Shown: piece by piece, positions 43,552-52,922 of the stretch | Numbering within the stretch: the first letter of the stretch is position 1 | Layout: each line of letters opens with the position of its first letter | NCBI GenBank assembly: GCA_029782135.1 | Contig: JAKOVI010000130.1 | Location: 16,531 to 80,530 of the forward strand | Direction of reading: 5' to 3' | DNA length: 64,000 nucleotides | DNA from: Bacillota bacterium | Lineage (GTDB): Bacteria > Bacillota > UBA4882 > UBA10575 | The notes under the pieces: model-generated | What the model was told of the DNA's origin: nothing | Database searches by the model: none | What the model saw: only the letters and a program-made list of their open reading frames with translations | Position numbers and translations under genes: made by a program

Positions 43552-44847
43552 TCAGAGAACATTCCAGATCCCCGGATCTTCATAGCCTAAGCGCCAGATC
43601 GCTACGCCGCGCAGGTTATACTGATCGATCAACTCCAGTTTGGCGGCGGTGCTTTGACGGTTTTCATACCATACTTCGTGTTTTACCCCTGATTTTGTAT
43701 AGGTAAAATACGGTGTTTGGTATTGTTCATGCCATTTGGGGGCAATTTTGTACTGGTTAATCAAGGACTGAATCGCGGCATAGTTTAATGCCCGGCCGGA
43801 GTTTCCGCTCCAGTCATACCCGTAGGCGGCGAGCCCCATAATCAACTTCTGCGGGGAAAAATGACGAAGCGCATAGCTGATCACCCGTTCAACCCAGGGT
43901 TTAGCCGCAACCGGACCGGGGGGCCCGTTGACATAGTGCTGGTCATAACTCATGATCACTGCTAAATCAAGGTAAGGGGCAATCGCCTGATAATCATAGG
44001 CACCGGACCAAGCCGACCATTCTTCCGCCGCCGTTTTGGCCGGGAGGGCAGCCGTGACCAGATAATTATTCGCCCGCAAACTGTTGGAAAGTTCGCGGAA
44101 GAAGGCGGTTAGATAGGGGCGGTCGGCAACCGGAACACCTTCAAAATCGATGTTTACTCCGGAATAACCGTTGCTCTTCAACAAGTTTAAAATCTCACTG
44201 ATCGCCTTGCTGCGGGCGGTTTTACTGCGCAGAAGGGCATGGATCGTGTCTTTACTAAAACTGGAGTTTGCGGAACTAATATTGGTGACGACCGCAAGCA
44301 CCTTGGTTCCGGTGGCGCTTGCCGTGCGGATGAGCTCGGGGTTGGTTTGGCCGGAAAGGTTTCCTTCTTTATCCAGCCGATAAAAAAATGGTGCAAGCGT
44401 GGTGATCTTATCCGTGTTCCCGGCAAAAGATTGCAAAGCGCGGGAGTCGCCACGGTAACTTTCGGCATAGTAACCGATAATCTCCTGTTGTTCAAAAGCG
44501 GAAGCACCGATTAACCGGGTCGGTTTGGCCGCCCATTTAACAATCCAACCGGAGGTTCCGTTCTGATCGGTAACCTCATACCACCCGTCTTTTTCCTGTT
44601 TGATCTTAACGGTTGCCCCTTTGCTCAATTGTCTGGTGATTTCCGCTTTGCTCTCCGGTCCGGTCCGCATGCTGACGACATCGGTAGCGATCACGGCGGT
44701 GGAAGGGGTAATCTTCTGCTCTTGGGACTGGGTAATCCCATTGGTTGAGGGAAGGGACGGGCTTTGCGTTGTGCCTCCGCCGCCGAACAAGGCGGTGGAA
44801 AAGTAGACAATCAGTGATAGAATCGTTGTTACCACACTCTGCTCCAT
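43552..44847 (-). CDS. Secreted SH3-GH18 spore-cortex-type hydrolase
   Basis: A 431-residue protein. ATG 44847 is chosen because GAGGT lies eight bases upstream and it leaves a hydrophobic export signal (VVTTILSLIVYFSTALFG). A bacterial SH3b domain covers ~50-110 (VVSMRTGPESKAEITRQLSKGATVKI), which binds peptidoglycan. The GH18 domain covers ~115-431 with the catalytic Glu in GVNIDFEGVP and the MSYDQHY strand. GH18 proteins of the YaaH/CotJC group act on spore cortex or coat; that role fits a spore former. There is no LysM domain, unlike YaaH. Confidence 0.85.
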   Translation of the reverse strand: MEQSVVTTILSLIVYFSTALFGGGGTTQSPSLPSTNGITQSQEQKITPSTAVIATDVVSMRTGPESKAEITRQLSKGATVKIKQEKDGWYEVTDQNGTSGWIVKWAAKPTRLIGASAFEQQEIIGYYAESYRGDSRALQSFAGNTDKITTLAPFFYRLDKEGNLSGQTNPELIRTASATGTKVLAVVTNISSANSSFSKDTIHALLRSKTARSKAISEILNLLKSNGYSGVNIDFEGVPVADRPYLTAFFRELSNSLRANNYLVTAALPAKTAAEEWSAWSGAYDYQAIAPYLDLAVIMSYDQHYVNGPPGPVAAKPWVERVISYALRHFSPQKLIMGLAAYGYDWSGNSGRALNYAAIQSLINQYKIAPKWHEQYQTPYFTYTKSGVKHEVWYENRQSTAAKLELIDQYNLRGVAIWRLGYEDPGIWNVL

Positions 44848-44915
44848 CTGCTCATACCTCATGTTAACATAAATTAAGTTAATAACAGTTTCGCGCCGGG
44901 CGCAGTTAATCCTTT

Positions 44916-44944
44916 TTGTAGTTCTCACCATTATAGTATATAAT
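44916..44944 (+). promoter_or_regulatory. Candidate promoter for the M16 peptidase gene
   Basis: TTGTAG (44916-44921), 17 bases and TATAAT (44939-44944) give a plausible sigma-A promoter on the plus strand, within the divergent gap. The leader would be about 190 bases long and I see no known RNA element in it. Confidence 0.4.
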
Positions 44945-45143
44945 TACAACTAAACGGTTTTGGGCGGGTCGGAATTACTTTAAGATTCTGGAACGGAAAA
45001 AGGAGTTTCGGCCTTGATCACGAAGTAACCTTAATTCTGTGAAAATATTAATTAAGCAGGAGTTTACAATACATATAATCCGCCTAACACGGGCAATTGT
45101 CTATTGAATGTAGCAAGAGAAGAAGAATAACAGAGGTGTTGAA

Positions 45144-46415
45144 ATGATTAAACGTACGACTTTGGATAATGGATTGCCGGTAGTTTGTGAACATATACCA
45201 TATGTGCGTTCGGTTTCGATCGGATTTTGGGTCGCCTGCGGCTCAAGAAACGAAACCGAACAGGAACAAGGAATTTCTCATCTGATTGAACATATGGCCT
45301 TCAAAGGGACGAAAAGCCGTTCGGCCCGGGAAATTGCCGAGATGATCGATGCGGTCGGTGGACACTTAAATGCTTTCACCACGAAGGAATACACCTGTTT
45401 TTACGTTAAACTTCTTGACCAGCATTTCCGCTTAGGATTGGATTTATTGGCCGACCTGATTATCAATCCGGTCTTCTCCCCGGAAGAATTGGAGAAGGAG
45501 AAGAATGTGGTCCTTGAGGAGATCAAAATGTACGAGGATTCACCGGATGAACTGGTCTTTGAACTTTTTACCCAAGCTCTCTTAAAAGATCACCCCTTAG
45601 GCCATTCCATCCTGGGGACGCCGGAAAGCATCAAGCACCTTGACCGTGAAGCGCTGTTTAAGTATAAAGAACGTTATTACACTCCGGATAATTCCTGTCT
45701 GGCGATCGCAGGTAACTTTGATTTTGATGGGATAATTGAAGAAAGCAACCACTTCTGGCATAAATTGACCGGCCGATGCCAAACCGCGCAAGAGCAGCCC
45801 TTAAAAATGCAGGACGAAGATTATCTGCGTTATAAAAAAACCGAACAGGTTCATTTGTGTTTGGGGACGCCCGGTTTTTCGCGGCATGATCCCAACCGGT
45901 ATGCGCTGGTGGTCTTAAATAACATTCTGGGTGGCAGTTCTTCGTCGCGTTTGTTTCAGAGCTTGAGGGAAGAACGGGGTTTGGTTTACGTCACCAACTC
46001 TTATTACTCCGCTTTTCGTGATCTTGGTTTGTTTTCGATTTACGCCGGGACAAGCTTGCGCCATTACGAAGAAGTACTGACTTTAATCCGGAAGGAGCTC
46101 TTTTCTTTACAGGAGAATCCGGTTCCGGCGGAGGAACTGAACCGGGTGAAAGAGCAGATCAAAGGAAATATGTGGCTCGGTTTGGAGAATACCAACAACC
46201 GGATGAGCCGGTTGGCCAAATGCGAATTATTTTACGGGCGTTATATCAGTCCGGAGGAAGAACTGGCCCAGATCGAACAAGTTTCCAGTGAAGATTTACA
46301 ACGCATTGCCCGTATGCTCTTTACCCCCGACCAGCTGACCTTGGCGGCGATTGGCCCCTTCAAAAAAGCGGAAACAGCTTCCGGTCCATTGGCCGGACAG
46401 GTAAAACCGGTTTGA
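45144..46415 (+). CDS. M16 family (pitrilysin) zinc peptidase
   Basis: A 423-residue processing peptidase of the YmxG/MPP-beta type. The inverted zinc motif HxxEH is HLIEH (46-50), and the third ligand Glu lies in EKNVVLEEIKMYEDSPDE. The C-terminal inactive half includes SSSRLFQSLREERGLVYVTNSYYSAF. No signal peptide. AGAGGTG precedes ATG 45144. The homologue in Bacillus lies near dut-type genes; here dut follows directly, its ribosome site overlapping this stop. Confidence 0.92.
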   Translation: MIKRTTLDNGLPVVCEHIPYVRSVSIGFWVACGSRNETEQEQGISHLIEHMAFKGTKSRSAREIAEMIDAVGGHLNAFTTKEYTCFYVKLLDQHFRLGLDLLADLIINPVFSPEELEKEKNVVLEEIKMYEDSPDELVFELFTQALLKDHPLGHSILGTPESIKHLDREALFKYKERYYTPDNSCLAIAGNFDFDGIIEESNHFWHKLTGRCQTAQEQPLKMQDEDYLRYKKTEQVHLCLGTPGFSRHDPNRYALVVLNNILGGSSSSRLFQSLREERGLVYVTNSYYSAFRDLGLFSIYAGTSLRHYEEVLTLIRKELFSLQENPVPAEELNRVKEQIKGNMWLGLENTNNRMSRLAKCELFYGRYISPEEELAQIEQVSSEDLQRIARMLFTPDQLTLAAIGPFKKAETASGPLAGQVKPV

Positions 46416-46428
46416 GGAGGTCTGAGCG

Positions 46429-46875
46429 GTGGTCCAAGTAAAAATGAAACAACTGCCTCATGCCAAAGGTTTACCGTTACCTGAATATGGCACGGAGGGA
46501 TCGGCGGGGGTTGATTTGCGGGCGGCCGTGGAAGCAGAGGTTACGATTCCGGCCGGCGGTTTTATCATGGTGCCGACCGGTTTGGTGATTGCGCTTCCGG
46601 AAGGTTATGAGGGACAGGTCCGGCCACGAAGCGGCTTGGCGGCCAAATACGGGGTCACGCTCTTAAACGCCCCGGGAACCATCGATTCTGATTACCGGGG
46701 AGAGATTCAAGTCATCTTGGTCAATCACGGTCCGGAACCTTTCCGGATCCAGCGGGGTGACCGCATAGCCCAGTTAGTCGTTGCTCCCGTGACGAAGATT
46801 GAATGGGTTGCATGTGAAGCGCTTGACCACACCACCAGGGGAAGTGGCGGCTTTGGGCATACCGGAACCAAGTGA
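46429..46875 (+). CDS. dut: dUTP diphosphatase
   Basis: A 148-residue trimeric enzyme hydrolysing dUTP to dUMP, keeping uracil out of DNA. The five conserved motifs are seen: GSAGVDLRA, RPRSGLAAK, NAPGTIDSDYRGEI, RGDRIAQLVV and the C-terminal GSGGFGHTG that closes the active site. GTG 46429 follows TGAGGAGG. Normal length. Confidence 0.96.
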   Translation: MVQVKMKQLPHAKGLPLPEYGTEGSAGVDLRAAVEAEVTIPAGGFIMVPTGLVIALPEGYEGQVRPRSGLAAKYGVTLLNAPGTIDSDYRGEIQVILVNHGPEPFRIQRGDRIAQLVVAPVTKIEWVACEALDHTTRGSGGFGHTGTK

Positions 46876-46887
46876 GGAAAGCCCATT

Positions 46888-47238
46888 TCATTCCGTTAGT
46901 CTCTTCTTGAGGGTTGAGGGGAAAATGAGATCAATCAGGCCAATGATTACGGAAGTCAGGAGCAAACCCAACCAGGAGATATGCAGATTATACAGTCTTA
47001 ATTTTAAAACGGTTAGGCCGCTTAATGTAACGATAAATCCGATTAAGCCGTAAGTAAAGGGGAAAGCCTCCTTTTTTAATGCCAGCTTTTCAACGAAATA
47101 ACCCAGCCCGGCAATGAAAAATCCGGCCAGGACCGCGCTGGGAAAGGGAATAAGGGCTAAATTGGGAAGCAAAGAGCCAAGGAAGAAGACGACCAAGGAA
47201 ACAGAAGTAAACCTCGTGATCATTCGTACCCAAGACAA
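46888..47238 (-). CDS. Small four-helix membrane protein (holin-4/YvlD-like)
   Basis: A 116-residue hydrophobic protein with four membrane segments (SVSLVVFFLGSLLPNLALI, AVLAGFFIAGLGYFVEKL, YGLIGFIVTLSGLTVLKL, WLGLLLTSVIIGLIDLIF). The pattern resembles the phage-holin-4/YvlD superfamily, small inner-membrane proteins of unclear function that are not tied to phages. TTG 47238 has AAGGAGGG eight bases upstream. It is convergent with dut (12-base gap). Confidence 0.65.
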   Translation of the reverse strand: MSWVRMITRFTSVSLVVFFLGSLLPNLALIPFPSAVLAGFFIAGLGYFVEKLALKKEAFPFTYGLIGFIVTLSGLTVLKLRLYNLHISWLGLLLTSVIIGLIDLIFPSTLKKRLTE

Positions 47239-47408
47239 AGCTGTTCCCTCCTTGCCATCTATTCTATCCGATTTTTCGTGCTTCTAATTTAACCGTCTTT
47301 CAGCGGTTTATGACCAAAAGACAATTCTTTTAGGTAAAATTGGGGTGAATTTTGGAAAAAAGGAAACTAATCTCCCGCAATTTCGTCTAAAATTGGAGAG
47401 GATCAATA

Positions 47409-48749
47409 GTGTGCAGGAATACTCCGGCGGCGATCATCGCCTCCGTTGCGCCGGGCAGTCTGGCGGCTGAATGTGGCCTTGAAGCAGGGGACCGTTTGTT
47501 GAAAATAAACGGGCAAGCCGTAACTGACCTGATCGACTACCAACTGGCGGAAAGCAATGAACAACTTTCTTTGACGGTCGAAAAGAAGGATGGTAAGTAC
47601 TGGGAGATCGAAATGGAGAAAGATCCCGAACAGGGTTTGGGCGTTACTTTCACCTCTGCAGTTTTTGACCGGATCAAACCATGTTGTAACCAGTGTGTCT
47701 TCTGTTTCGTCGATCAGATGCCGCCCGGACAACGAAGCACATTATACATAAAAGACGACGATTACCGCCTTTCTTTTCTGCAAGGGAGCTACATTACTTT
47801 AACCAATTTAAGCGCCGCCGATTGGCAGCGGATCCAGCAACTCCGTTTAAGCCCGCTTTATATTTCGGTCCACGCTACTGATCCGGAAGTCCGTCAAATG
47901 CTTCTTGGACACAAGCGTGCCGGAAATATCCTGGCCGAACTGGAACGGTTGACATCCTGGGGATGTCAGATTCATGCGCAGGCGGTCTTATGCCCTGGAA
48001 TCAACGACGGCCGGATCCTGGAAAAGACCATTGCCGATCTTGGGAACTTCTGGCCAAATCTGCAATCACTGGCGATTGTGCCGGTCGGTTTAACCAAGTA
48101 CCGGGCAAAACTTCCGGTTCTGTGCAAGTTCTCCCCGGAAGAAGCGGCGGCGGTCTTAAGAACGGTCCACCGGGCACAGTCCGGTTTTTATGCCCGCCAT
48201 GGGAGCAGGCTGGTTTTTGCGGCCGATGAGTTTTATCTCCAGGCCAAAGAAGACTTTCCTCCGTTGGCCGTTTATGAAGACCTATTCCAGCTTGAGAACG
48301 GGGTAGGATTATGGCCTTTGTTTAAAACGCAGTTTGAAGAGGCATTGAAGACACTCCGTTCCAAATATGACGGTCAACCACGGAGTTTTATGGTGGTCAC
48401 AGGAGTCGATGCCGCCCGTTTATGGGAGGAGTTGCACAGCCAGTTGAAAAGGGAAACTCCTGCCATCGACCTGCGCATTTTACCGGTGACCAACCGCTTT
48501 TTTGGGTCGGAAGTAACTGTCACCGGGCTTTTAACGGGGAGAGACATTTTAGCGGCTTTGCATGGAACACAACCGGCGGCGGGGACATGTTTGTTACTGC
48601 CCCAGGTCTGTTTACGGCAGGAGGAGGCAGTCTTCTTAGATGGATTGACTCTGGATCAATTTTGTGCAGCTACTCATCTCCCAGTACGTGTCGTAAAGAT
48701 CGACGGCGCAGAGGCTGTCAGAACACTGCTTGGATTGGAGGAAGCTTAA
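47409..48749 (+). CDS. DUF512 radical SAM protein with PDZ-like N-terminus
   Basis: A 446-residue protein conserved in Clostridia. The N-terminal PDZ-like domain (APGSLAAECGLEAGDRLLKINGQAV) is followed by a radical-SAM-like core with CCNQCVFCFVDQMPPGQRSTLYIKDDDYRLSFL, then HAQAVLCPGINDG and the DUF512 region. It nearly always precedes der, as here. The reaction is unknown. The GTG start is set by the domain beginning; the ribosome site (GGAGAGG) is moderate. Confidence 0.93.
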   Translation: MCRNTPAAIIASVAPGSLAAECGLEAGDRLLKINGQAVTDLIDYQLAESNEQLSLTVEKKDGKYWEIEMEKDPEQGLGVTFTSAVFDRIKPCCNQCVFCFVDQMPPGQRSTLYIKDDDYRLSFLQGSYITLTNLSAADWQRIQQLRLSPLYISVHATDPEVRQMLLGHKRAGNILAELERLTSWGCQIHAQAVLCPGINDGRILEKTIADLGNFWPNLQSLAIVPVGLTKYRAKLPVLCKFSPEEAAAVLRTVHRAQSGFYARHGSRLVFAADEFYLQAKEDFPPLAVYEDLFQLENGVGLWPLFKTQFEEALKTLRSKYDGQPRSFMVVTGVDAARLWEELHSQLKRETPAIDLRILPVTNRFFGSEVTVTGLLTGRDILAALHGTQPAAGTCLLLPQVCLRQEEAVFLDGLTLDQFCAATHLPVRVVKIDGAEAVRTLLGLEEA

Positions 48750-50063
48750 ATGGCGAAACCAATCGTGGCAATTGTCGGCCGTCCCAATGTCGGGAAATCT
48801 ACCTTGTTCAACCGGATTGTCGGGGAAAGAGTTGCCATTGTGGAAGACATCCCGGGCATCACACGCGATCGGATCTACCGGGACGCCGTCTGGCTGGAAA
48901 AACCTTTTTTGTTGATTGATACCGGGGGTATTACCAGCGGAAACGATCCGCTGACCGTTGAAATCAGCAACCAGGCGCAGATTGCGATCAGTGAAGCGGA
49001 TGTGATCCTGTTCATGGTCGATGCCCAGGATGGCCTCCATCCTTTGGACCAGGAAATTGCCGAACGCTTGCGGCGGACGCATAAGCCGGTTATCCTGGTT
49101 GCCAACAAGGCAGACCGGTATGATCCGGGGCTCAAAAGCGAATTTTATCCGCTTGGTTTTGGTGAACCGCTGCTCATCTCCGCGGAACATGCCCTTAACA
49201 TTGGTGATCTCCTCGATCAAACGGTAAAAGAATTTCCGGTTCTTCCCGAAGAAGAGGAGGACGGTATCCGGGTAGCATTGATCGGGAGGCCGAATAGCGG
49301 GAAATCTTCGCTCCTCAACGCAATCCTGGGCGAGGAACGGGTGATTGTCAGTCCGATCCCGGGGACGACCCGGGATGCGATCGACACGCCGTTCCTTTTT
49401 GACGGGCAAAAATATATCTTGGTCGACACTGCCGGCATCAGGCGGAAAGCCCGGGTCGAGGAGGCGGTGGAGTATTATAGTGTCCTGCGGGCAATCCGCG
49501 CAGTGGAAAGGGCGGATGTAGCGATCGTGGTCCTCGACGCCAGCGAATTCCTGACCGAACAGGATAAAAAAGTGGCCGGAATTGCGCATGAAGCCGGAAA
49601 AGCGGTTATTTTAGCCGTGAATAAATGGGATTTAGTCACCAAAGACCAAAATACCTCAAAATTGTATCTGGAGAAAATCCGGCATGAGCTATCCTTTCTC
49701 GATTATGCTCCGGTCTTGTTCATCTCGGCGAAAACCGGGCAACGGGTAGCGAAAGTTTTACCCTTGGTTTTTTCCGTTGCCAACGAGTATGCCAAGCGCG
49801 TCCCCACCCAGACGCTCAACGAAATTCTCCGTGAAGCGATCATGATGCACCAGCCGCCAACGAAGAAAGGAAAACAACTCAAAATTTATTATGCGACCCA
49901 GGTCAAGGTTAAACCGCCAACGATTCAACTCTGGGTAAATGAGCCGGCGTTGCTCCATTTTTCCTACCGGAGATATCTGGAGAACAGGTTCCGTGAGCAT
50001 CTTGGGTTTATCGGTTCACCTTTACATTTTTTGGTACGCAAACGGTCTTCAATTAACGAATAA
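48750..50063 (+). CDS. der: Ribosome biogenesis GTPase Der (EngA)
   Basis: A 437-residue tandem GTPase that matures the 50S subunit. The first G domain has GRPNVGKST, DTGGI and NKAD; the second (~175 on) has GRPNSGKSS, DTAGIRRK and NKWD. The KH-like C-terminal domain (~350-437) is present. ATG 48750 abuts the DUF512 stop. plsY and gpsA follow, a very common order. Confidence 0.97.
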   Translation: MAKPIVAIVGRPNVGKSTLFNRIVGERVAIVEDIPGITRDRIYRDAVWLEKPFLLIDTGGITSGNDPLTVEISNQAQIAISEADVILFMVDAQDGLHPLDQEIAERLRRTHKPVILVANKADRYDPGLKSEFYPLGFGEPLLISAEHALNIGDLLDQTVKEFPVLPEEEEDGIRVALIGRPNSGKSSLLNAILGEERVIVSPIPGTTRDAIDTPFLFDGQKYILVDTAGIRRKARVEEAVEYYSVLRAIRAVERADVAIVVLDASEFLTEQDKKVAGIAHEAGKAVILAVNKWDLVTKDQNTSKLYLEKIRHELSFLDYAPVLFISAKTGQRVAKVLPLVFSVANEYAKRVPTQTLNEILREAIMMHQPPTKKGKQLKIYYATQVKVKPPTIQLWVNEPALLHFSYRRYLENRFREHLGFIGSPLHFLVRKRSSINE

Positions 50064-50084
50064 AGCGATGCAGGAGTGTAGGAA

Positions 50085-50696
50085 ATGCTGAAAGTAGTAC
50101 TGGCGATTGTTTTAAGTTATCTGCTTGGAGGAATCTTGACCGGAGAGATCATTGGGCTGATTACAAAGGTCAATATACGGAAAAAAGGAAGCGGTAATCC
50201 GGGCGCCACTAATGTTTACCGCCTTTTAGGCCCGCTCTTCGCCGCGATTGTCCTCTGCGGGGATGTCTTAAAAGGAGTCGCGGGAACGCTGATCGGATCC
50301 TGGCTCGGGATGCCGGAACTTGCGCCCTGGTGCGCCTTAGCGGTCATCGCCGGCCATAATTGGACACCCTTTTTCGGTTTTCAAGGCGGGAAGGGGATTG
50401 CCACCTCTTTTGGTACGATCATCGTTTTAGTTCCAAAAATATTATGGCTGGCCGTCCCGGTTTGGGTGGTCTTGTTGCTTGCCTCTGGTTACGTCTCTTT
50501 AGCCTCGATAGGCGCCGCCGTAGCGCTGCCCCTCGCATGTCTCATCTTTTATGCAGGGGAAACCTCAATCTTGATCTACGGGATCATTGCCTGTCTCTTT
50601 GCCATCTACCGGCATCGTGCCAATATCCAGCGAATTCTCAACGGTACCGAAAACCGGGTTTTCCGGAGTAAGAAGGCGAGGGAGGAAGAGAGATGA
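50085..50696 (+). CDS. plsY: Acyl-phosphate:glycerol-3-phosphate acyltransferase PlsY
   Basis: A 203-residue polytopic membrane enzyme making lysophosphatidic acid from acyl phosphate. Signature GSGNPGATNVYRLLG, the second GHNWTPFFGFQGGKGIATSFG and several hydrophobic segments are visible. It overlaps gpsA by 4 bases, coupling substrate supply and use in phospholipid synthesis. Confidence 0.97.
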   Translation: MLKVVLAIVLSYLLGGILTGEIIGLITKVNIRKKGSGNPGATNVYRLLGPLFAAIVLCGDVLKGVAGTLIGSWLGMPELAPWCALAVIAGHNWTPFFGFQGGKGIATSFGTIIVLVPKILWLAVPVWVVLLLASGYVSLASIGAAVALPLACLIFYAGETSILIYGIIACLFAIYRHRANIQRILNGTENRVFRSKKAREEER

Positions 50697-51703
50697 AGAT
50701 AGGAGTAGTGGGCGCCGGGGGTTGGGGGACGGCCCAAGCCAAATTACTGGTCGAAAATGGCCATCAAGTGATGCTTTGGGCTTACGAGCCGGAAACGGTG
50801 CAGGAGATCAACAAATTACATACTAATCACCGCTTTTTGCCTGGCGTCAATCTGCCGGAAGAACTGGTTGCCAGCAACGATCCGGAAGAAGTGGTTTCCG
50901 GTGCGGAACTGATCGCCTTTGTTGTACCGTCGCAATGGCTGCGGACAACCGCAAAGTTATTCGCCGGTTATATTCCAGCGGATGCGATCATTGTCAATGC
51001 CGGTAAAGGCCTCGATAATATAAGTTTAAAACCGCTCAGTCAAGTCTTGAAAGACGAATTGGGCTTACCTGATGAGCGGTTGATCGTTCTCTCCGGTCCC
51101 AACCATTCCGAGGAAGTGAGCAGACAGATCCCTTCTGCAACGGTGGTGGCGGGACCAGATTTATCCGTCGCCGAAGTTGTGCAGGATGCCTATATTTCCC
51201 CGTATTTTCGTGTCTATACGAATCTTGACCGCTTAGGCGTTGAAATTGGCGGTGCGCTGAAGAATATCTATGCGATCGCTGCCGGGATCTGCGAGGGTTT
51301 AAACTATGGTGATAATACCAAAGCCGCCTTGGTGACCAGGGCATTGGCGGAAATGTGCCGTTTAGGTGAAGCGATGGGGGCGCAACCCGTTACTTTTTCC
51401 GGCTTATCGGGCTTAGGCGATTTATATGTGACGGCGGCGAGCCGACACAGTAGAAACGCCTGGGCCGGAAGGGAGATTGGAAAAGGCCGAAAATTGGAAG
51501 AGATTCTGAGTTCCACGCCGATGGTTGTCGAAGGCGTACCAACCACCAAGGCAGCTTATGAATTAAGTAAGCAATACCAGGTTGAACTGCCGATTGTTGA
51601 AAAGATGTACCAGATCCTTTATGCCGGGCATTCCCCGCAATTGGCGGTGGAGGAGTTGATGACCAGAGAACGCCGGCACGAAACCGAAACCATCATCTTT
51701 TAG
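50693..51703 (+). CDS. gpsA: Glycerol-3-phosphate dehydrogenase [NAD(P)+]
   Basis: A 336-residue cytoplasmic enzyme supplying glycerol-3-phosphate to PlsY. It has the Rossmann motif GAGGWGTAQA, NAGKGLDN (catalytic Lys region), and GALKNIYAIAAGICEGLNYGDNTKAAL. Length and ends are normal. ATG 50693 overlaps the plsY stop. Confidence 0.97.
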   Translation: MKIGVVGAGGWGTAQAKLLVENGHQVMLWAYEPETVQEINKLHTNHRFLPGVNLPEELVASNDPEEVVSGAELIAFVVPSQWLRTTAKLFAGYIPADAIIVNAGKGLDNISLKPLSQVLKDELGLPDERLIVLSGPNHSEEVSRQIPSATVVAGPDLSVAEVVQDAYISPYFRVYTNLDRLGVEIGGALKNIYAIAAGICEGLNYGDNTKAALVTRALAEMCRLGEAMGAQPVTFSGLSGLGDLYVTAASRHSRNAWAGREIGKGRKLEEILSSTPMVVEGVPTTKAAYELSKQYQVELPIVEKMYQILYAGHSPQLAVEELMTRERRHETETIIF

Positions 51704-51789
51704 CCGGCGGTTTTTCCAGCAAATCCACAACAGGAAGTCAGGCGGGCCGTACCGAATAAAGTAGTGTATCCTACCGTAGGAAGGAAGCG

Positions 51790-52422
51790 GTGACCGTGAA
51801 GAAAACGATCCATTCCGCCCGCTGGATCCTCCTCTTCCTGCTTATCTTGGGAATCGGCGGGACGGTGGCCGGGGAAGAACCTCTCCGCATGGTAGGGGTT
51901 AATAACGGTTTCAACCTGCAAGCGGATTTGAACGTCTGGGCGGAAAAGACTGCAAGCTATCAGCTTTATACTTCCGGGGACGGGTTGGCGCTCCGCTTGT
52001 ATACCGGGTTTGACCGTGATTATCTCTATCTTGGTTTTGCGGTAAAAGATCCTTATCTTACTTTTCAGGATGATTATTCCTTAGAATTCCAGCAGAGTGA
52101 TCATCTCCGGGTTAGCATCTTCCCTTCCGCCGGCGGACAGGAACCGGTCACCCTCTATCTGCTGCCCACCAGTAAGATAAAAGAACCGCTCTTTCATCTT
52201 TCCGGAGGTTCCCTCCACCGCCGTGCGGTCAAAATCCATTCCGTCCTGAACAAGGACGACTATTTTCTGGCCGTGGCGCTTTCCCTGGACGAACTGGGGC
52301 TGACCCCAAAGACCGGTACAAAACTGCCGTTGATGATCGTCATCAACGACCTTGGGAAGGACGGCGAACTCCGGAAGCTTTCCGTTTTTCCCAACGACGG
52401 TTATGGTTTTCTCGCTTTTTAA
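51790..52422 (+). CDS. Secreted protein with CBM9-like fold
   Basis: A 210-residue exported protein of unknown role. The N-terminus has a signal peptide (WILLFLLILGIGGTVAGE). The rest looks like a carbohydrate-binding module of the CBM9/DOMON type: GFDRDYLYLGFAVKDPYLTFQDDYSLEFQQSDHLRVSIFP gives the strand pattern and conserved acidic residues. No catalytic domain is attached. GTG 51790 or GTG 51796 may be the start; GGAAGGAAG is just upstream. It ends at a terminator at 52511. Possible jobs are binding envelope glycan or spore polysaccharide, but this is inference. Confidence 0.6.
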   Translation: MTVKKTIHSARWILLFLLILGIGGTVAGEEPLRMVGVNNGFNLQADLNVWAEKTASYQLYTSGDGLALRLYTGFDRDYLYLGFAVKDPYLTFQDDYSLEFQQSDHLRVSIFPSAGGQEPVTLYLLPTSKIKEPLFHLSGGSLHRRAVKIHSVLNKDDYFLAVALSLDELGLTPKTGTKLPLMIVINDLGKDGELRKLSVFPNDGYGFLAF

Positions 52423-52510
52423 CTTGAATCACTCGCCTCGATCCGAACCCGATTGGACTGCGGATCAAGCATCTGCAATAATCCTGAATAGAAAGAAGCT
52501 TTCATTCATG

Positions 52511-52536
52511 ACAACCGCTGACGGTTGTTTTTTTTT
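52511..52536 (+). terminator. Intrinsic terminator after the CBM9-like gene
   Basis: ACAACCG, four bases and CGGTTGT followed by nine T. Confidence 0.88.
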
Positions 52537-52537
52537 G

Positions 52538-52922
52538 TCCTAAATCAAAAACCCCTTACATATAAATAATTGAAGCAATCCGGATGATGAGAGAAGTTCG
52601 GGTAAAAGGTTATCCGTTTCCAACCTGTCGGATTAATGCTTTCTTTTGAAATTAAGTCATAACAACTGCTGATTGTTTGTATATATGGAGATGAAAAGAG
52701 GTTCGTTCGAATCGTTCCTAAGTGTTTAACTTGCAGGTTTGGGAGGTGTGCATAAAGGAAGAACACCTGAAAATTCCTTTTAAGCTTTTTGTGTTGTTTC
52801 TTTTCGAAAAGAGTCCTGCGCCACTGATCGGAGCTGACCGGTCGGAGGTGAATGGCTCCAGGGAGACTGGCAAGGAACAACGGAAAAAGCCCAACTAAAT
52901 ACAGGAAAAAGGGGGAGGGAGG
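52538..52922. other. 385-base intergenic region before spoIVA
   Basis: AT-rich and without a credible gene. It has a possible sigma-E-like element (GTCATAA at 52656-52662, TATATA near 52680), a short palindrome CTTTTCGAAAAG (52800-52811), and no terminator. It probably carries the spoIVA promoter and a long leader. No known RNA family is recognised. Confidence 0.45.
52656..52686 (+). promoter_or_regulatory. Possible sigma-E promoter for spoIVA
   Basis: GTCATAA (52656-52662) and, about 15 bases later, TGTATATAT resemble sigma-E -35 and -10 boxes. spoIVA is a sigma-E gene in Bacillus. The fit is loose and the leader would be about 235 bases. Confidence 0.28.

Noticed and set aside
46888..47238. 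Phage remnant suggested by a holin-like protein
   Set aside because: No other phage gene nearby; the YvlD-type holin-like family is an ordinary chromosomal membrane protein.
48636..49589. 317-codon minus-strand open frame opposite der
   Set aside because: Der is certain on the plus strand with both GTPase domains; this frame shows only antisense-like composition.
52701..52720. tRNA-like GTTCGAATC sequence
   Set aside because: No acceptor stem, anticodon arm or D arm can be placed around it.
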